Origin: Plazaster borealis
Lineage: Eukaryota > Echinodermata > Asteroidea > Forcipulatida > Labidiasteridae
Direction: 5' to 3'
Length of the DNA: 64,000 bases
Assembly (NCBI GenBank): GCA_021014325.1
Contig: JAJGQC010000611.1
Coordinates: forward strand, 124,001-188,000
Part shown: positions 52,225 through 62,889 of the stretch, in pieces
How positions within the stretch are numbered: position 1 is the first letter of the stretch
Layout of the letters: each line of letters starts with the position of its first letter
Made by a program: the position numbers and the translations under genes
Notes under the pieces: generated by a model
The model's database searches: none
What the model was told of the DNA's origin: nothing
Seen by the model: the letters and a program-made list of their open reading frames with translations, nothing else

Positions 52225-53275
52225 GCCCATTTTCATAAAGCATGTAAGCACAAAAAACTTGATAAGCACAGAAAACTCTTGCTTAGGAAAAACAGGTTAC
52301 CAGCCAAAATACCATACAGTTACCATTGATGCGACTGGTACCCCACTCATTTCTTGCTTAGCAAAAAATTTGCTGAGCAGATTGTTCTCCTAGACAGCTT
52401 TATGAAATTGGGCCCTGCTTATAAGCAGAAAACGTTGCTTAACAGTTTTCTGCTCAGCGTAATTGTGCAGGATACCACTCGCAAATGGTACTTGGGAAAT
52501 GGTACTGAGCTGCTGGGCCCAATTTCATAGAGCTGCTAAGCAGAAAACATTGCTTAACAAATTCTGCATAGCATTAATGAAAGGGCCCCATTCACAAAAT
52601 GTGACATGGTATTTTGGCTGGTAACCTTATTCTGGTAAGCATAGTTTTTAATAATAATAATAATAATAATAATAAACCGTTCTTTTAAAGCGCATTACAC
52701 ACGGAGTCCCAATGCGCTGTACATAGTCAGAAAAGAAAAACAGACAAAACTATTTGGAGTTTAACAAGTGAGTTTTGAGAAGGCGTTTGACTGAATGTGC
52801 TTAAGCAGCTCCACATACACCTGTTCACCGGTGAAATATTGCAACTTACAAATGTTGTGCTTTGCATAAATTAGCAGGATAGCAGTTTGTTGTGCTTAGC
52901 TATATTTTGTGTTAAAGCAGCTCTATCAATAAGCCTGTAAGCACAACAACTTGCTATCATAGAAAACTATTGCTAAGCAAAAAAAAGGTTACCAGCCAAA
53001 CGACCAAACAGTTATCATTGCTGTGACTGGTACCCCATTTATATCTTTAGATATGAAACAAAATTCTGCTTAACAGCTTTCTGGACCGATTTCATAAAGC
53101 CAGTCAGCACAAAACTTGCTTAGCACGGAAAAATCATGATTAGCAGAAATAGGTTACCAGCAAAACCAAAATGCAATAAAGATAGCATTGTTGCAACTGG
53201 TACCCACTCTTTTGCTAAGCGTAAAAACTGCTTAGCAGTTTTTTCTGCTCAACAGCTGAAAATGGGCCCTGGGGT
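52225..53275. mobile_element. Cluster of GGGCCC..CATAAAGC fold-back MITE copies
   Basis: At least four partial or full copies sit head to head, recognised by TTTCATAAAGC, GGTTACCAGCCAAAATACCA, ACTGGTACCCCACT, GCTTAGCA and AAATTGGGCCC and their complements. A SINE/LINE-type tail in reverse ((AAT)n then AAAGCGCATTACACACGG) interrupts the cluster at 52649-52745. Confidence 0.75.
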
Positions 53276-55449
53276 CGAATTCACAAAAGCACTAAGATTC
53301 ATCTTAGTAGTCAGTTTTTGCTCAGTGATTTGTATTGTGACATCACACGCTGATTAGCAGTTAAGATTGATTCGCACTTATGAATAATCTTAGCTCTCTC
53401 TGAAGTGAAGCCCTGCTCTCTTGTCTTTAGGAAAAGGAAAAGGAGAGGCCGTGCTGTGTGCAGCGAAAACATCAATCGCAAAGTGGTAGTTATTAAGGAT
53501 GCTAGGTCATTTTTTTGCCTTTTTAACCAGAAGGTTCAGATTTAAATTTTAAATACTGATTTTTATAGATTCTAGAATGTTAGTTTCCATTGCACAAAAA
53601 ACCGCCAATGATAAGTGGTAGTTTATTTCATACTAAAAATGAATTGTTGGGATCTGACATAATATCACCTCCATTAGCCATGTTACAAACATAATATTAT
53701 TTGCAAGTTTCATAAAATATGTATTATGTGCGGTTGTTCAGAGAAAAAATATATAATGAAGTCCTTTTGGAGAAAATTGGGCAATGCAACTTTAAGCTGT
53801 AGAATACATTTTAGAAATTACAATTACAAATATTAGAAACAATAACTGCAGTCAAGGCATACACAGTTTCAAAGCTGACTTTCTAAACTTTATTTTGGTC
53901 AATAGTCACAACTTAAACTTACATTCATAAAAGCCATTTGAAGGTCAAATGGCGTGTTGTAAACAATGCAAACTATGCATATAGAGCCTGTTTAATTCCT
54001 TCTATATAGGACTCCAGAGAAGGAATTAAAATCAGCGCTATTTATAATCATAAGTTGAGTAAATACAAAAGTATAACCATTTGCCCCGATGAGTTTTTCG
54101 GAAATTTTAGTGGAAACTCCCTTGATTTTTATGCACCAATTTGTAAAGGGAACTTAAAGGAATTCGATTTGAAAAAATGTATATTAAATATACAAAAACT
54201 AAAACTTTAAATATTAAATATTCTGAAACTTCAGACAAACCATTTGCGAGTGGCAGTGATGATTACATTGGTTTTCTTCTGTAATACGTCACTTTGTAAT
54301 TTCAGTTTAAAACACATGAAGGCAACTTACTATGTTTTTGACTAGTGTTGCTAGTTGCTATATTTTCAGCGTTTTCACAGAGTTTGGTATAGCAAAAATC
54401 ATGTTTTCTACATAATGTTTCATTTTTGCCTTAAAACCTAATTTGAAATCATCCCGAGTTGCTGTTAGATTAATATTATGATTAATTTTTAAAATACACT
54501 AATTTTCTTGTGGGCATTCTATTCACTAATTGAATTTTGTGTCTTCATTAATGTGTAAAGAGTTTTCAGTTTCAATTTATGCAACTCTGAGGATCTCAAA
54601 TTGTTGCTTTAACACATTTTGATATGCCAGTCTAGCTTCAGTGACCAAAGTACGGTTTTTGTTTAAGTCGCGATGAAAATTTCTTGAAGCAAATTGCACA
54701 TAAAAACCACTTGTTTACATTCACACTTTTTAACAGTACACTTTTGCTTTACATGAATTACCTATAAAAATCATTCATAAACATATTTTCTTTACATATT
54801 TTTCAGTGAAAACTTATGCTTTACAAAAACTTCGCCTTTTTAAACACTTTTTCAGTCTGTTTTTATCGCAAACCAAAAATGTTTACATTCCTAAACTTGA
54901 TATTTTTAATTCTGCATTTTACATGGATAAATAACTTTCAGAGTAAACTAAGATACTCCTTCATGAATTTTAAGAATGATTTCAGCTACAACAAAATTTA
55001 CCAATGACATATGATAGTTTACACCAATCTTACAACACTCCTTGATATCAGAAAAAAGAAAATGCAAAATACTCTGTTATCACAATTAAGGCACTCTGTG
55101 TAAACATTTAAATTTTGAAATAATATGAATTGCAGTCAAGCTAGCCTTAACACAAGTGTCATGTGTCCATTCTAGATTGAGGAATGTGATGTTTGTGATT
55201 TTACAAATTTATCAAACTGCGTTTGATAGAGTCAAGCTAACCTGGTCAACAGCAGTAACTGCATTCCCATTAGAGCATTGCTAAATGCAACACAAATTGT
55301 AAAGTTGCTTCTCAAAATTCCTCATTTGCTAATCACTAGTAACAGCGGTCAGTGTGCACAAAAACATGTTTGCTTTACTACTTTTAATTGTTCTGTTGGC
55401 AATTTGCTTGACAAGAGTCCCTGATCAGGCTAGCTTTATTGTCAGGTGG
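53276..55449. other. Long AT-rich stretch, no gene seen
   Basis: No ORF with coding character, no splice-flanked exon and no recognised repeat in 2.2 kb. The 63-codon frame at 54816-55007 is Phe/Leu-rich AT-driven sequence. Confidence 0.4.
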
Positions 55450-55453
55450 TTAA

Positions 55454-55752
55454 CCCTTTAGAGACGATAGCGGCCGCAAGCGGCTTGTACTGAAATACCC
55501 ATAGCAGTCGCAAACGGCCGCTAGATTTGCCTAAATTCCAGCTCAAACAAGAGGGTCAAAGATAAGGTATCAGACCTATTGAAATTGTCCAATGTTTCCC
55601 ATGGTAACATAGAATGCACAATTCTACAACAAAACCCTGTATTTCTGTTTCTAAATAATTTTCCTGACATTTTTGACAGAGTAAAACAATCTACAAGATT
55701 AGCAATGTCCAGGTTTATGGTGATTATACAGAAAGGAACGGTCTGTTAAGGA
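55454..55752. mobile_element. TTAA MITE family 2, copy A
   Basis: TTAA (55450-55453) is followed by ACCCTTTAGAGACGATAGCG; the right end is CGGTCTGTTAAGGA with TTAA at 55753-55756. Internal CAATGTTTCCCA.GGTAAC, GGCCGC repeats and GTGATTATACAGAAA match copy B at 57822-58134 in reverse orientation. Confidence 0.72.
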
Positions 55753-55756
55753 TTAA

Positions 55757-56557
55757 GATTGTAGCAAGTCTTGGGTTCAATACCCTATATCTCTTCTATT
55801 GGATTCTACACACAGGATGAAGTCATGTATGCCACAGTTTTTATATATATGTAATAGCAAATAAATAGCATGTCATTTGGATTCTACCCACAATGCTTGT
55901 TAACACTTTAGGACCAGGAGGTTCCCCAATAGTTTCTCACATAAAACTGTTTTGTTTTTGTGACTTTTCTTTAATATTATCTTGGGTCATAACTAGAATA
56001 AACAAACCCTACTATTACCATGGCACCTGTTTATATTTTACCTTTGTATTTTTCTAAAACTGGTTTCTGAATACTAAATGAAAGAAGTGAATTCATTTTG
56101 AAAACCTTCTAAATTGATGCAAAGAAAACCCATTTTTACTCATTTTGTTCCCAAAATTTATCAGTTTTTTCTTTACCAGACTGCCAAGCTTTAGTAACAG
56201 TAATGAAATTTGCAAAATGCACATGACGCCCAAGTGATGATGATGAATTCTAGATTTTGAAACAGTCCACAAGTACATTACATTAACGACATTCATATTC
56301 GCCCCCTAAAAAAATAATTCCTGGTTCGGGCCTGTTTACAGTAAGTTGTGAGAACTAATCATAATACACATAGGGTGTGAACATATTTTACTTGTGTGTC
56401 AAGCCCAAGATCCATCAGGGATGACAACAAGTAAAAGTGATGACAACAGACAAAAGTGAATATGAATGTGTGATAATGAAAGTGAATTAATTGTTGCTGA
56501 ACTTAACCAAGAAAACATGGAAACCATCCTGCTAAAGATTCGGAATCTTTATAACCA
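55757..56557. other. No gene seen
   Basis: AT-rich; no recognised content. Confidence 0.35.
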
Positions 56558-56740
56558 GGACCCAATTTCATAGAGCTCCTTAAGCAGAAAATATTGCTTG
56601 TCAGTTCTCCTGCTAAGCAAAAATGAGCAGGATACCAGTCACAGATTGTACATGTCAAATGGTATTTTGGCTGGTAAGCTCATTCTAATAAGCGTAATGC
56701 TTAGCTACTTTTTTTGAACAGCTCTATGAAACTGGGCCCA
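56558..56740. mobile_element. Fold-back MITE, GGGCCC..CATAGAGC family
   Basis: GGACCCAATTTCATAGAGC on the left and GCTCTATGAAACTGGGCC on the right, with AATGAGCAGGATACCAGTCA and TATTTTGGCTGGTAAGCTCA inside. Confidence 0.78.
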
Positions 56741-57306
56741 GCTCCTAGTAATACTTTACTATAATTATCAGCAATAGCTACATCACATATCATAACAGTA
56801 TTGAACCATTTATCTTGCATGTAAAGTGAGCATCTAAGGCTTGTCAAACCAAGTACAAATTGCCCATCATTGACTTGGATAAACATTATTACTTGATTCA
56901 CTGTTTGGTTGAGTCTTGGTTTAGTGATTCCTTTGCTCAGAATTATAGTGCAAAGAGTGCTTTACTTTTACCATTGGGTAGACAAAACCAGAAAACACAA
57001 TGTGATTGATATAGTGCCAGATTGTTTTGCATGTTTAGTTTATTGACACCATTCACCTGACGTCATCACCACAAGATTATCTTGGTTGGGTCATTTTGGG
57101 AGTAGGTTTCCCTCTGTGTTGTACTGTGAAATGCTCATTTTAGGCGTGTACACACTCACCATATCTCTACATGCTATTTGACTCCCAAAATGGCAAACCA
57201 TGGGCATCAAGTAGAAGTGTCTGAGGTCTGTTCAATAGAATGAAAAACCCAGATTTTCTTTGTTGTTCATACACTGAAATACTAGTGAGTCATGAGTGAC
57301 AGGTGA

Positions 57307-57312
57307 TTTATT
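57307..57312 (-). terminator. Candidate poly(A) signal of the discoidin gene
   Basis: AATAAA on the minus strand about 165 bp after the stop codon at 57475; a second lies near 57037. Confidence 0.4.
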
Positions 57313-57474
57313 GGAGTTAAATGTGTGAACAGATCCAGCCCATCAGTTAACTGAATATAAGGATACTCAATTAGAGGAATAAGTTTTACAAACAAATAAC
57401 CAAGTGTTCTTATGAATGTAATCTCAGTGCCAGGACATCAAGGTGTCAATGTATTTTTTATCCAGAAACCTTTT

Positions 57475-57758
57475 TTAGCCACGAGGTGGAGTTTGGCGGC
57501 GTATTTTGATTTCAGTCCTTGCAATACGAGAACCATTCCATTCACTAGATCTAATGACTCGTTTGTATGGACCCATAATATCACCAGGTTGGATATATTC
57601 AGCATTAAGGTTATTATCTACACCAGGTATACCAGAGCATCTATTAAACCACCAACCTCCTTCACTATTCAGACTTGGACAGTTAGTTTCGTCTCGTTTA
57701 AAATCTGTGTGATGGTGAATGCTGAAAGCTTGATTGTTGGCAGTCTCAAGAATACCAC
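57475..57758 (-). CDS. Last exon: C-terminal half of a fibrinogen-related domain
   Basis: After TTTTTCAG, the exon reads AFSIHHHTDFKRDETNC, then EGGWWFNRCSG and NNLNAEYIQPGD, ending KIRRQTPPRG and TAA. The NC...GGWW...C...NLN.Y pattern is the end of fibrinogen C-terminal (FReD) domains, including the Ca-binding D...D-N-C region. The first ~110-130 residues of a standard FReD, with the first disulfide and W...Y..GFG, are not encoded by any exon seen. The preceding exon ends in the matching phase 1, giving Ser at the junction. Confidence 0.82.
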
Positions 57759-60700
57759 CTGAAAAATAGTACAAAATACAAACCATGAATTCATTTTGAC
57801 AATAAAACTTTGTTATCTTAACCCTTTAGAGACCATTAATTTCTGTATAATCATCACCATTCACCAAGACCTGGTTTTATTGTTGATTTTTTGAAGCAAT
57901 ATTTTTCTCATAGAAGTGTCTGGAAGAAATAATATGAAACAGAAATTTTGTTTTGTTCTAGAAACATAGACACTAGGTTAACGTGGGAAACATTGGAAAA
58001 TGTCAATTCAAGTCATGACCTTTACTTTGACCTTTTTGGTTGAGCAGAAGTATGTCCGATCTTGCAGCCGTTTGTGCCGGCCGCTATGAGCATTTTGGTA
58101 CAAGTCATTTCCAGCCGCTATGGTCTATAAAGGGTTAAATCATACAAATCCATTTGAAACAAATTGTACACTGCGTTTAGAACTTGCATTCTTCCTGAGT
58201 GCATTCAGGTTGTATAGTTGGGTGATTTATTTTTTCTCTCAGCATTTCAAGCCACATTCAGTAGATCAACAACTAAATGAACTCAAAAAAAGAGCTGCAT
58301 TTTCAACCTGGAAATTCTTTTGTGTCTTTGAAGTATTCAAAACTTAGTGCAAAAATGTGTTGGTTTTAAATAACACACTAATTTTGCCACTAGATGTGCT
58401 AGTATTTGTGATGCAGGTGTTGCTCTTACAGCATCAAGGTATGGCACAATCAAACACTGCATAGAAACTTCTGTGCACATTTCTCATGCTCAAAGGATTT
58501 GTAATACCCACTGTTTGAGTGATGACATGAATATTTAAATGGGACTGTAGTCATGATGATCATAATGACTGTCCCCCTGTGGCTCTACATGGAATTATGA
58601 ACTCTAATGCAGTTACAGCATGCGGGCCTCACATCACACAGGGTGCCGTTATTACTAGTACTGGCCAGCACACGCACATGCAGTTACTGAGTTAGAGTTC
58701 ATTATTCCATGTACAGTCACAGGCCTGCTATGATCATGACGATGGTCCCCCTTTAAACAGTGCCTTAATAGTGAGATCAAAACAGCAACAATTAGCAAAA
58801 ACAAAAACACGGGATAGAATTGAAATCCTTCTTTTTTAACTAAAATGATAAACTTACTTCTGCATCCAATGAGTTCAATGCGCATCGCTGGATATCCCTC
58901 GTAAGTGATTGGTCTGATACGGATGATGCGTGCTCTGATTGGCGGTCCAAATTTGTTAGAAACAGGTGTTGATTGGTCAGTGTTACCACGGAATGTCTGT
59001 TAAAAAAAATAATAAATAAAAGGCATGCATGTTTTGTAAAACTTATTAAACAGTAAAACAGGTTGTCAAAACAACTTTTTTATTTACACTCTGATGTAAA
59101 CTTTTGAATTCTAAACAGCGATGTTTGGTTCCATAGAATTTCTAAAACGAACAAAGTTTTCTAATGCAATGTTTTGAAATCCAAATGTTCATGTCATTTA
59201 TATTTGTTTGGTTCAATGGTTTCTACTTCAAATAAAGTAATTTTCTTAAGCAATTTCTGCAATGGGGTTCAAAGATTAACCAGTGTTCTCTGTTTGCAAT
59301 GAGTTTCAGGAATAATTCTTGTTCATAATTCAGAGTCAGAATTGTAAATTGAAAACATGAAGCTTGCTATTGAAATGAAGAAACCATTTACCTGAGGTTG
59401 TCCTGTAGATGCTCCATGGCCACTTACATTGTACCAGGTGTTGTTGTTGAGGCTGTATTCTACTTGGAATGCTGTGACATGCCAAGTGTTGTCAGCTATC
59501 CCTTGAATTATGACCCCTTCAATAGGAGTCACCATGAGTAGGTCAATCTGAAGCCATGAAGATTGTTTGTCATTCTCCAATGGACACCATCCACCAATGA
59601 CATGATTCAAACGTCCATTACTAGGCTGACATGGTTGGTCCTGGTTGGTACTAGAGGCTGTTATTCTGCTGTCAGGAATGGAATGATCTTCCATTCCAAG
59701 GTGTTGCCCACATACCCAATGAACTGTAAACAAACATATGTATAGTCATGATTTTGATAACATTGTGTTAAGTTGTGTAAAAATGGCAGTACACATTTGG
59801 CTTTTCTTTAAAACAACACAAATTGCCGGCTGATGATGACTCAATTTTTTCCCAGTTTTCTAAGTAAAAGAAACCCCATTTTTTATTGGATTAACTGCTT
59901 AATTGTTCAACTCTGTACAATTTTATTTAATGGCTCTTTTTAATCTTAATAATGGATAGCAATCTCTTGATGTATTTGGTTTTCCCCAAAAAATGTGTAC
60001 AGTCTTAAAAAAAATGGTTAATCAACTTATCTCTTTAAATCCATTCATAAAAATAGTTGTAAAACGAAAACTAAAAAATTGCACAGCCACACAGTTTCAG
60101 AATGGGAAAGAGGACTCTTGAGGGTGCTATTGTGACCTGTTTTGGGGGGTTACCATTTGCCAAAAAACAAGTTAATGTGTCCATATGATCAATTTTTTAC
60201 TAAAATAAATGGTGCATGAAAGGGTTAAACTGCATAGAGTTACACCATTTTAAGAGTAAAAATTGCTACACAAAATGATAAAAATGCACCCTTGTCCTGA
60301 ATTCTGATTTTTCTTGTGTAATTGGGGTTCTTTGAAAGCATTTCTTGATAAGTCCATTGCTTCTATTCTGAATGATAATGCAAGTTAAACATTTCTTGTT
60401 GAAACTCACCTTTACATCCCAGGAGTTCAACACGTATCCATAGAGAGCCATCAGTCTGGTTTAGTTTGATGCGGATATAACGAGCTGTGATTGGTGGATG
60501 AAACATGCTGGTAGCTTCAGAGCTTGATGCGGTGTTCTTTCTGATTATCTGTTGTGATACAAATGCAAAATTTAATTTAATTTGTTTAAACATATGTACA
60601 GCCTTACTTACTGTAACAGTGTGATCCCATCAGCACTGAAGACTAGCATTGCACTTGTATACAACATTTAACTTTAGACACAGTAGACTCATCAATCTAG

Positions 60701-62889
60701 CTCCACCTGTTAAATTCATTGACAAATCACTACAGGTGAATGGATTCAAAGAATGCAGGTCTGACATTATAAAATCCCATTACAAAATGTATAGCTGCAA
60801 TGTAGCTGTAGCCATTGGGGCAGCTGCATTGTGTTTGGTGCAGTGATCTGGTAGGATAATCAAAGGGTGCAGATGATTATGCAAATTATTCCATTTGAAT
60901 GTTTTTGCTGGTCAGTTTTCATTGTGGGACTAAATGGATTTATAAAAATAGTTCTTTGTTGATATTCAATCCAGTATTTGAAAAGTTTTAGCACAAACTC
61001 ATAAAAAGTTTGCTTGTATGATGGACACTTTATGTGCAGCAATTAACACATCAGTGTAGGTTAGACATCAAAGTTCTTACCTGTGTTGAATTCATATTAT
61101 GCCAAGTACTCTGGTCATCACTGTACTCCAGTTGGTACTCATGACTCATATCTACACTGGTTCCCTGATCAGATCCCTGCAGCATCATAATTCCCTCTAC
61201 TGTTACTCTAATTTCGAGATCAATCTGTAACCATGGTTTGTTGTCATTAGGTTCAGGGCACCAGCCAATAGTATTACTGTTTGCTGATTGAGTGAGTCGT
61301 GCATTGATTGGTTGACAGTTACCATCTACCTTCTCATTTGTACTTGATGCTGTGATGCAGTAGTCAGGAATGGTACCATCTCCCATTCCAAGACATTGCA
61401 AACAAAACCAGCGTTCTATTAAAGATTAATGGAAACTCAATATTAGCATTATTGAAGAATGTCTTATTAATGTAGCATTAATGATGATCGTAATGATCTT
61501 CACTGTGTGGCTTTTGGAACATAATTGTTTTGTTTGGTACACAGTATGCAAATTGGATTATGTAATCCTTGACATCGCAATGTAGTCTGTAATTATTTAA
61601 ATCAGATGTTAAACTTGTCTGGTAAAATGTTTCTGCTGGATCGGAAAAAAACACATTTCTAAAAAAGGTAAAAGATCTCTTTTGTTTAAAATTCAGACAA
61701 AGAGAAAATGAAGGCTCTCCCGTTTTTTCCAAATTATATACAATTTTCCTTTTACTTGTAAAGTAAGTAAATTGGTATCTATTTGTTTTCAATTTGTATT
61801 GTAAATTATATCAAATAAACTTCTACATGTGTGTTTATATTTAATGTTTTAGTCTGAAGTAAACACAAGGGTTGTTTATAAGATGACCTTACCATTACAT
61901 CCAAGGAGTTCAACACGTATTGATGGACGGTATTCATACCTAGTTGGTATGATGCGGATGTAGCATGCTCTGATACCCTCATTGAACATGTTGGTTACTC
62001 TGATGTATCTTCCTCTATTTCCAGGGAATCTCTGTGAAGGAAAATAAATTTGATGCTCATTCACAACAAATCATCTCAAAGTTAGAATGGTTGGAATACA
62101 CATTGGTCGTAAGAAGTTCTGCTGTCATATGCTGCTATACGTATTTTGAAGGAATAATGTTACGTGAAAAAATCTTTTGACTCTCGATGACAACTAGAAC
62201 TAACCATCTCAAAGCTACAATGTTTGAAAACCACATGGGTTGTAAGAATTATATGCTGCTAATTTCTTGTGGAGAAATCAAGTTATGTCAGTTTGGTATA
62301 CAAAAGCTGTCATAGCTATTACTTTTCAGTTTCTTTTGTTTTAATTGTATAATCTTGACTTCCAATGTGTAATAAAAGCAATATGGAAAAATAAACAAAA
62401 CACAATATTATGATATTCTTGTTGATTTTGAAGGAATTGCACCCATGCCATTTCAGTGACTCATTGAAGAAACAATACTAACTGCTAAGGCATTGCTTCA
62501 TGTTGTTGATATTTCAATTCCTTTATCTGCATGATGATTTTCTGCCATTTATGTATGATGTCATACCTGTGCATTGACCTCAGATGTCCCTCCTATGTAT
62601 CCCCAGTCTTGGTCATTGCCACTGTATGCAATCAGGAACTCTGTCACCCAGATACCTTTTTGGTGGTTGCCCTGTATTATAACACCTTGAATCAGTGCAG
62701 GATGTTGTAAGTCCACCTGGTACCATGCAGTGTCTCTATCACTCTCTGTGGGACACCAGCCACCATACACATCTAGTCGTCCTTTAGGGTTAATTGTGCA
62801 GTAACCTTCACCAGTAGAGGATAGTGTTATTCTTTGATCAGGGATGCTACCATCTTCCATTCCAAGACTGTGGCCACAGACTCCATCAA
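57475..62889 (-). CDS. 3' part of a secreted/adhesion-type gene: three discoidin (F5/8C) domains plus the C-terminal half of a fibrinogen-related domain
   Basis: Seven minus-strand exons (62567-62889, 61893-62031, 61081-61415, 60410-60548, 59392-59723, 58858-58996, 57475-57758) join in one open frame of 562 residues to a TAA. Each discoidin domain uses a 323-335-bp exon plus a second exon of exactly 139 bp, and all domain borders are phase 1, the classic shuffling phase. Discoidin domains bind glycans or phospholipids outside the cell; fibrinogen-related ends bind carbohydrate patterns. The 5' end lies beyond or was not found within the window, so signal peptide and further domains are unknown. 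No frameshifts or stops; likely functional. Spliced coordinates are inferred from GT-AG sites. Confidence 0.85.
57822..58134. mobile_element. TTAA MITE family 2, copy B (intronic)
   Basis: ACCCTTTAGAGACCA and TGGTCTATAAAGGGT are 15-bp inverted ends with one mismatch, flanked by TTAA at 57818-57821 and 58135-58138. It lies in the last intron of the discoidin gene. Confidence 0.85.
58539..58752. mobile_element. TTAA fold-back MITE with ~90-bp arms (intronic)
   Basis: Flanked by TTAA at 58535-58538 and 58753-58756. Arms contain TACATGGAATTATGAACTCTAA on the left and its near-complement TTAGAGTTCATTATTCCATG on the right. A half copy is at 18327-18402. Confidence 0.8.
58858..58996 (-). CDS. Discoidin domain 3, second exon (139 bp)
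   Basis: From TTTAACAG to AGAA|GTAAGT; reads TFRGNTDQSTPVSNKFGPPI then RARIIRIRPITYEGYPAMRI and ELIGCR. The RA..IRI.P..........R.EL.GC end is diagnostic for F5/8C domains, with the closing Cys. Confidence 0.9.
59392..59723 (-). CDS. Discoidin domain 3, first exon
   Basis: From TTTACAG to CTCAG|GTAAAT; reads HWVCGQHLGMEDHSIPDSRI TASS, then GRLNHVIGGWCP, SSWLQIDLLMVTPIEGVIIQ and TAFQVEYSLNNNTWY. LGMEDG.I.D..ITASS and W.Q.DL....I.GV..QG are standard F5/8C motifs, with the opening Cys. Confidence 0.9.
60010..60230. mobile_element. TTAA-type MITE copy shared with 22597-22860 (intronic)
   Basis: GTAAAACGAAAACTAAAAAA, GAGGACTCTTGAGGGTGCTA and CTAAAATAAATGGTGCATGA, then AAGGGTTAA at the right end. 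The left end has decayed. Confidence 0.7.
60410..60548 (-). CDS. Discoidin domain 2, second exon (139 bp)
   Basis: From TCACAACAG to TAAAG|GTGAGT; reads IIRKNTASSSEATSMFHPPI then TARYIRIKLNQTDGSLWIRV and ELLGCK. ARYIRI...W.....R.ELLGC is the F5/8C C-terminal motif. Confidence 0.9.
61081..61415 (-). CDS. Discoidin domain 2, first exon
   Basis: From TTTAATAG to ACACAG|GTAAGA; reads RWFCLQCLGMGDGTIPDYCI TASS, IGWCPEPNDNKPWLQIDLEI, EGIMMLQGSD and YQLEYSDDQSTWH. The longest of the three first exons (335 bp). Confidence 0.9.
61893..62031 (-). CDS. Discoidin domain 1, second exon (139 bp)
   Basis: From CTTCACAG to TAATG|GTAAGG; reads RFPGNRGRYIRVTNMFNEGI then RACYIRIIPTRYEYRPSIRV and ELLGCN. Same length and phases as the other two second exons. 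Confidence 0.9.
62567..62889 (-). CDS. Discoidin domain 1 in the window, first exon
   Basis: From TATCTCTTCAG to GCACAG|GTATGA; reads DGVCGHSLGMEDGSIPDQRI TLSS, YGGWCPTESDRDTAWYQVDL, QHPALIQGVIIQGNHQKGIW and TEFLIAYSGND. Two bases complete a codon begun in an upstream exon that was not found before the window ends at 64000. Confidence 0.88.
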
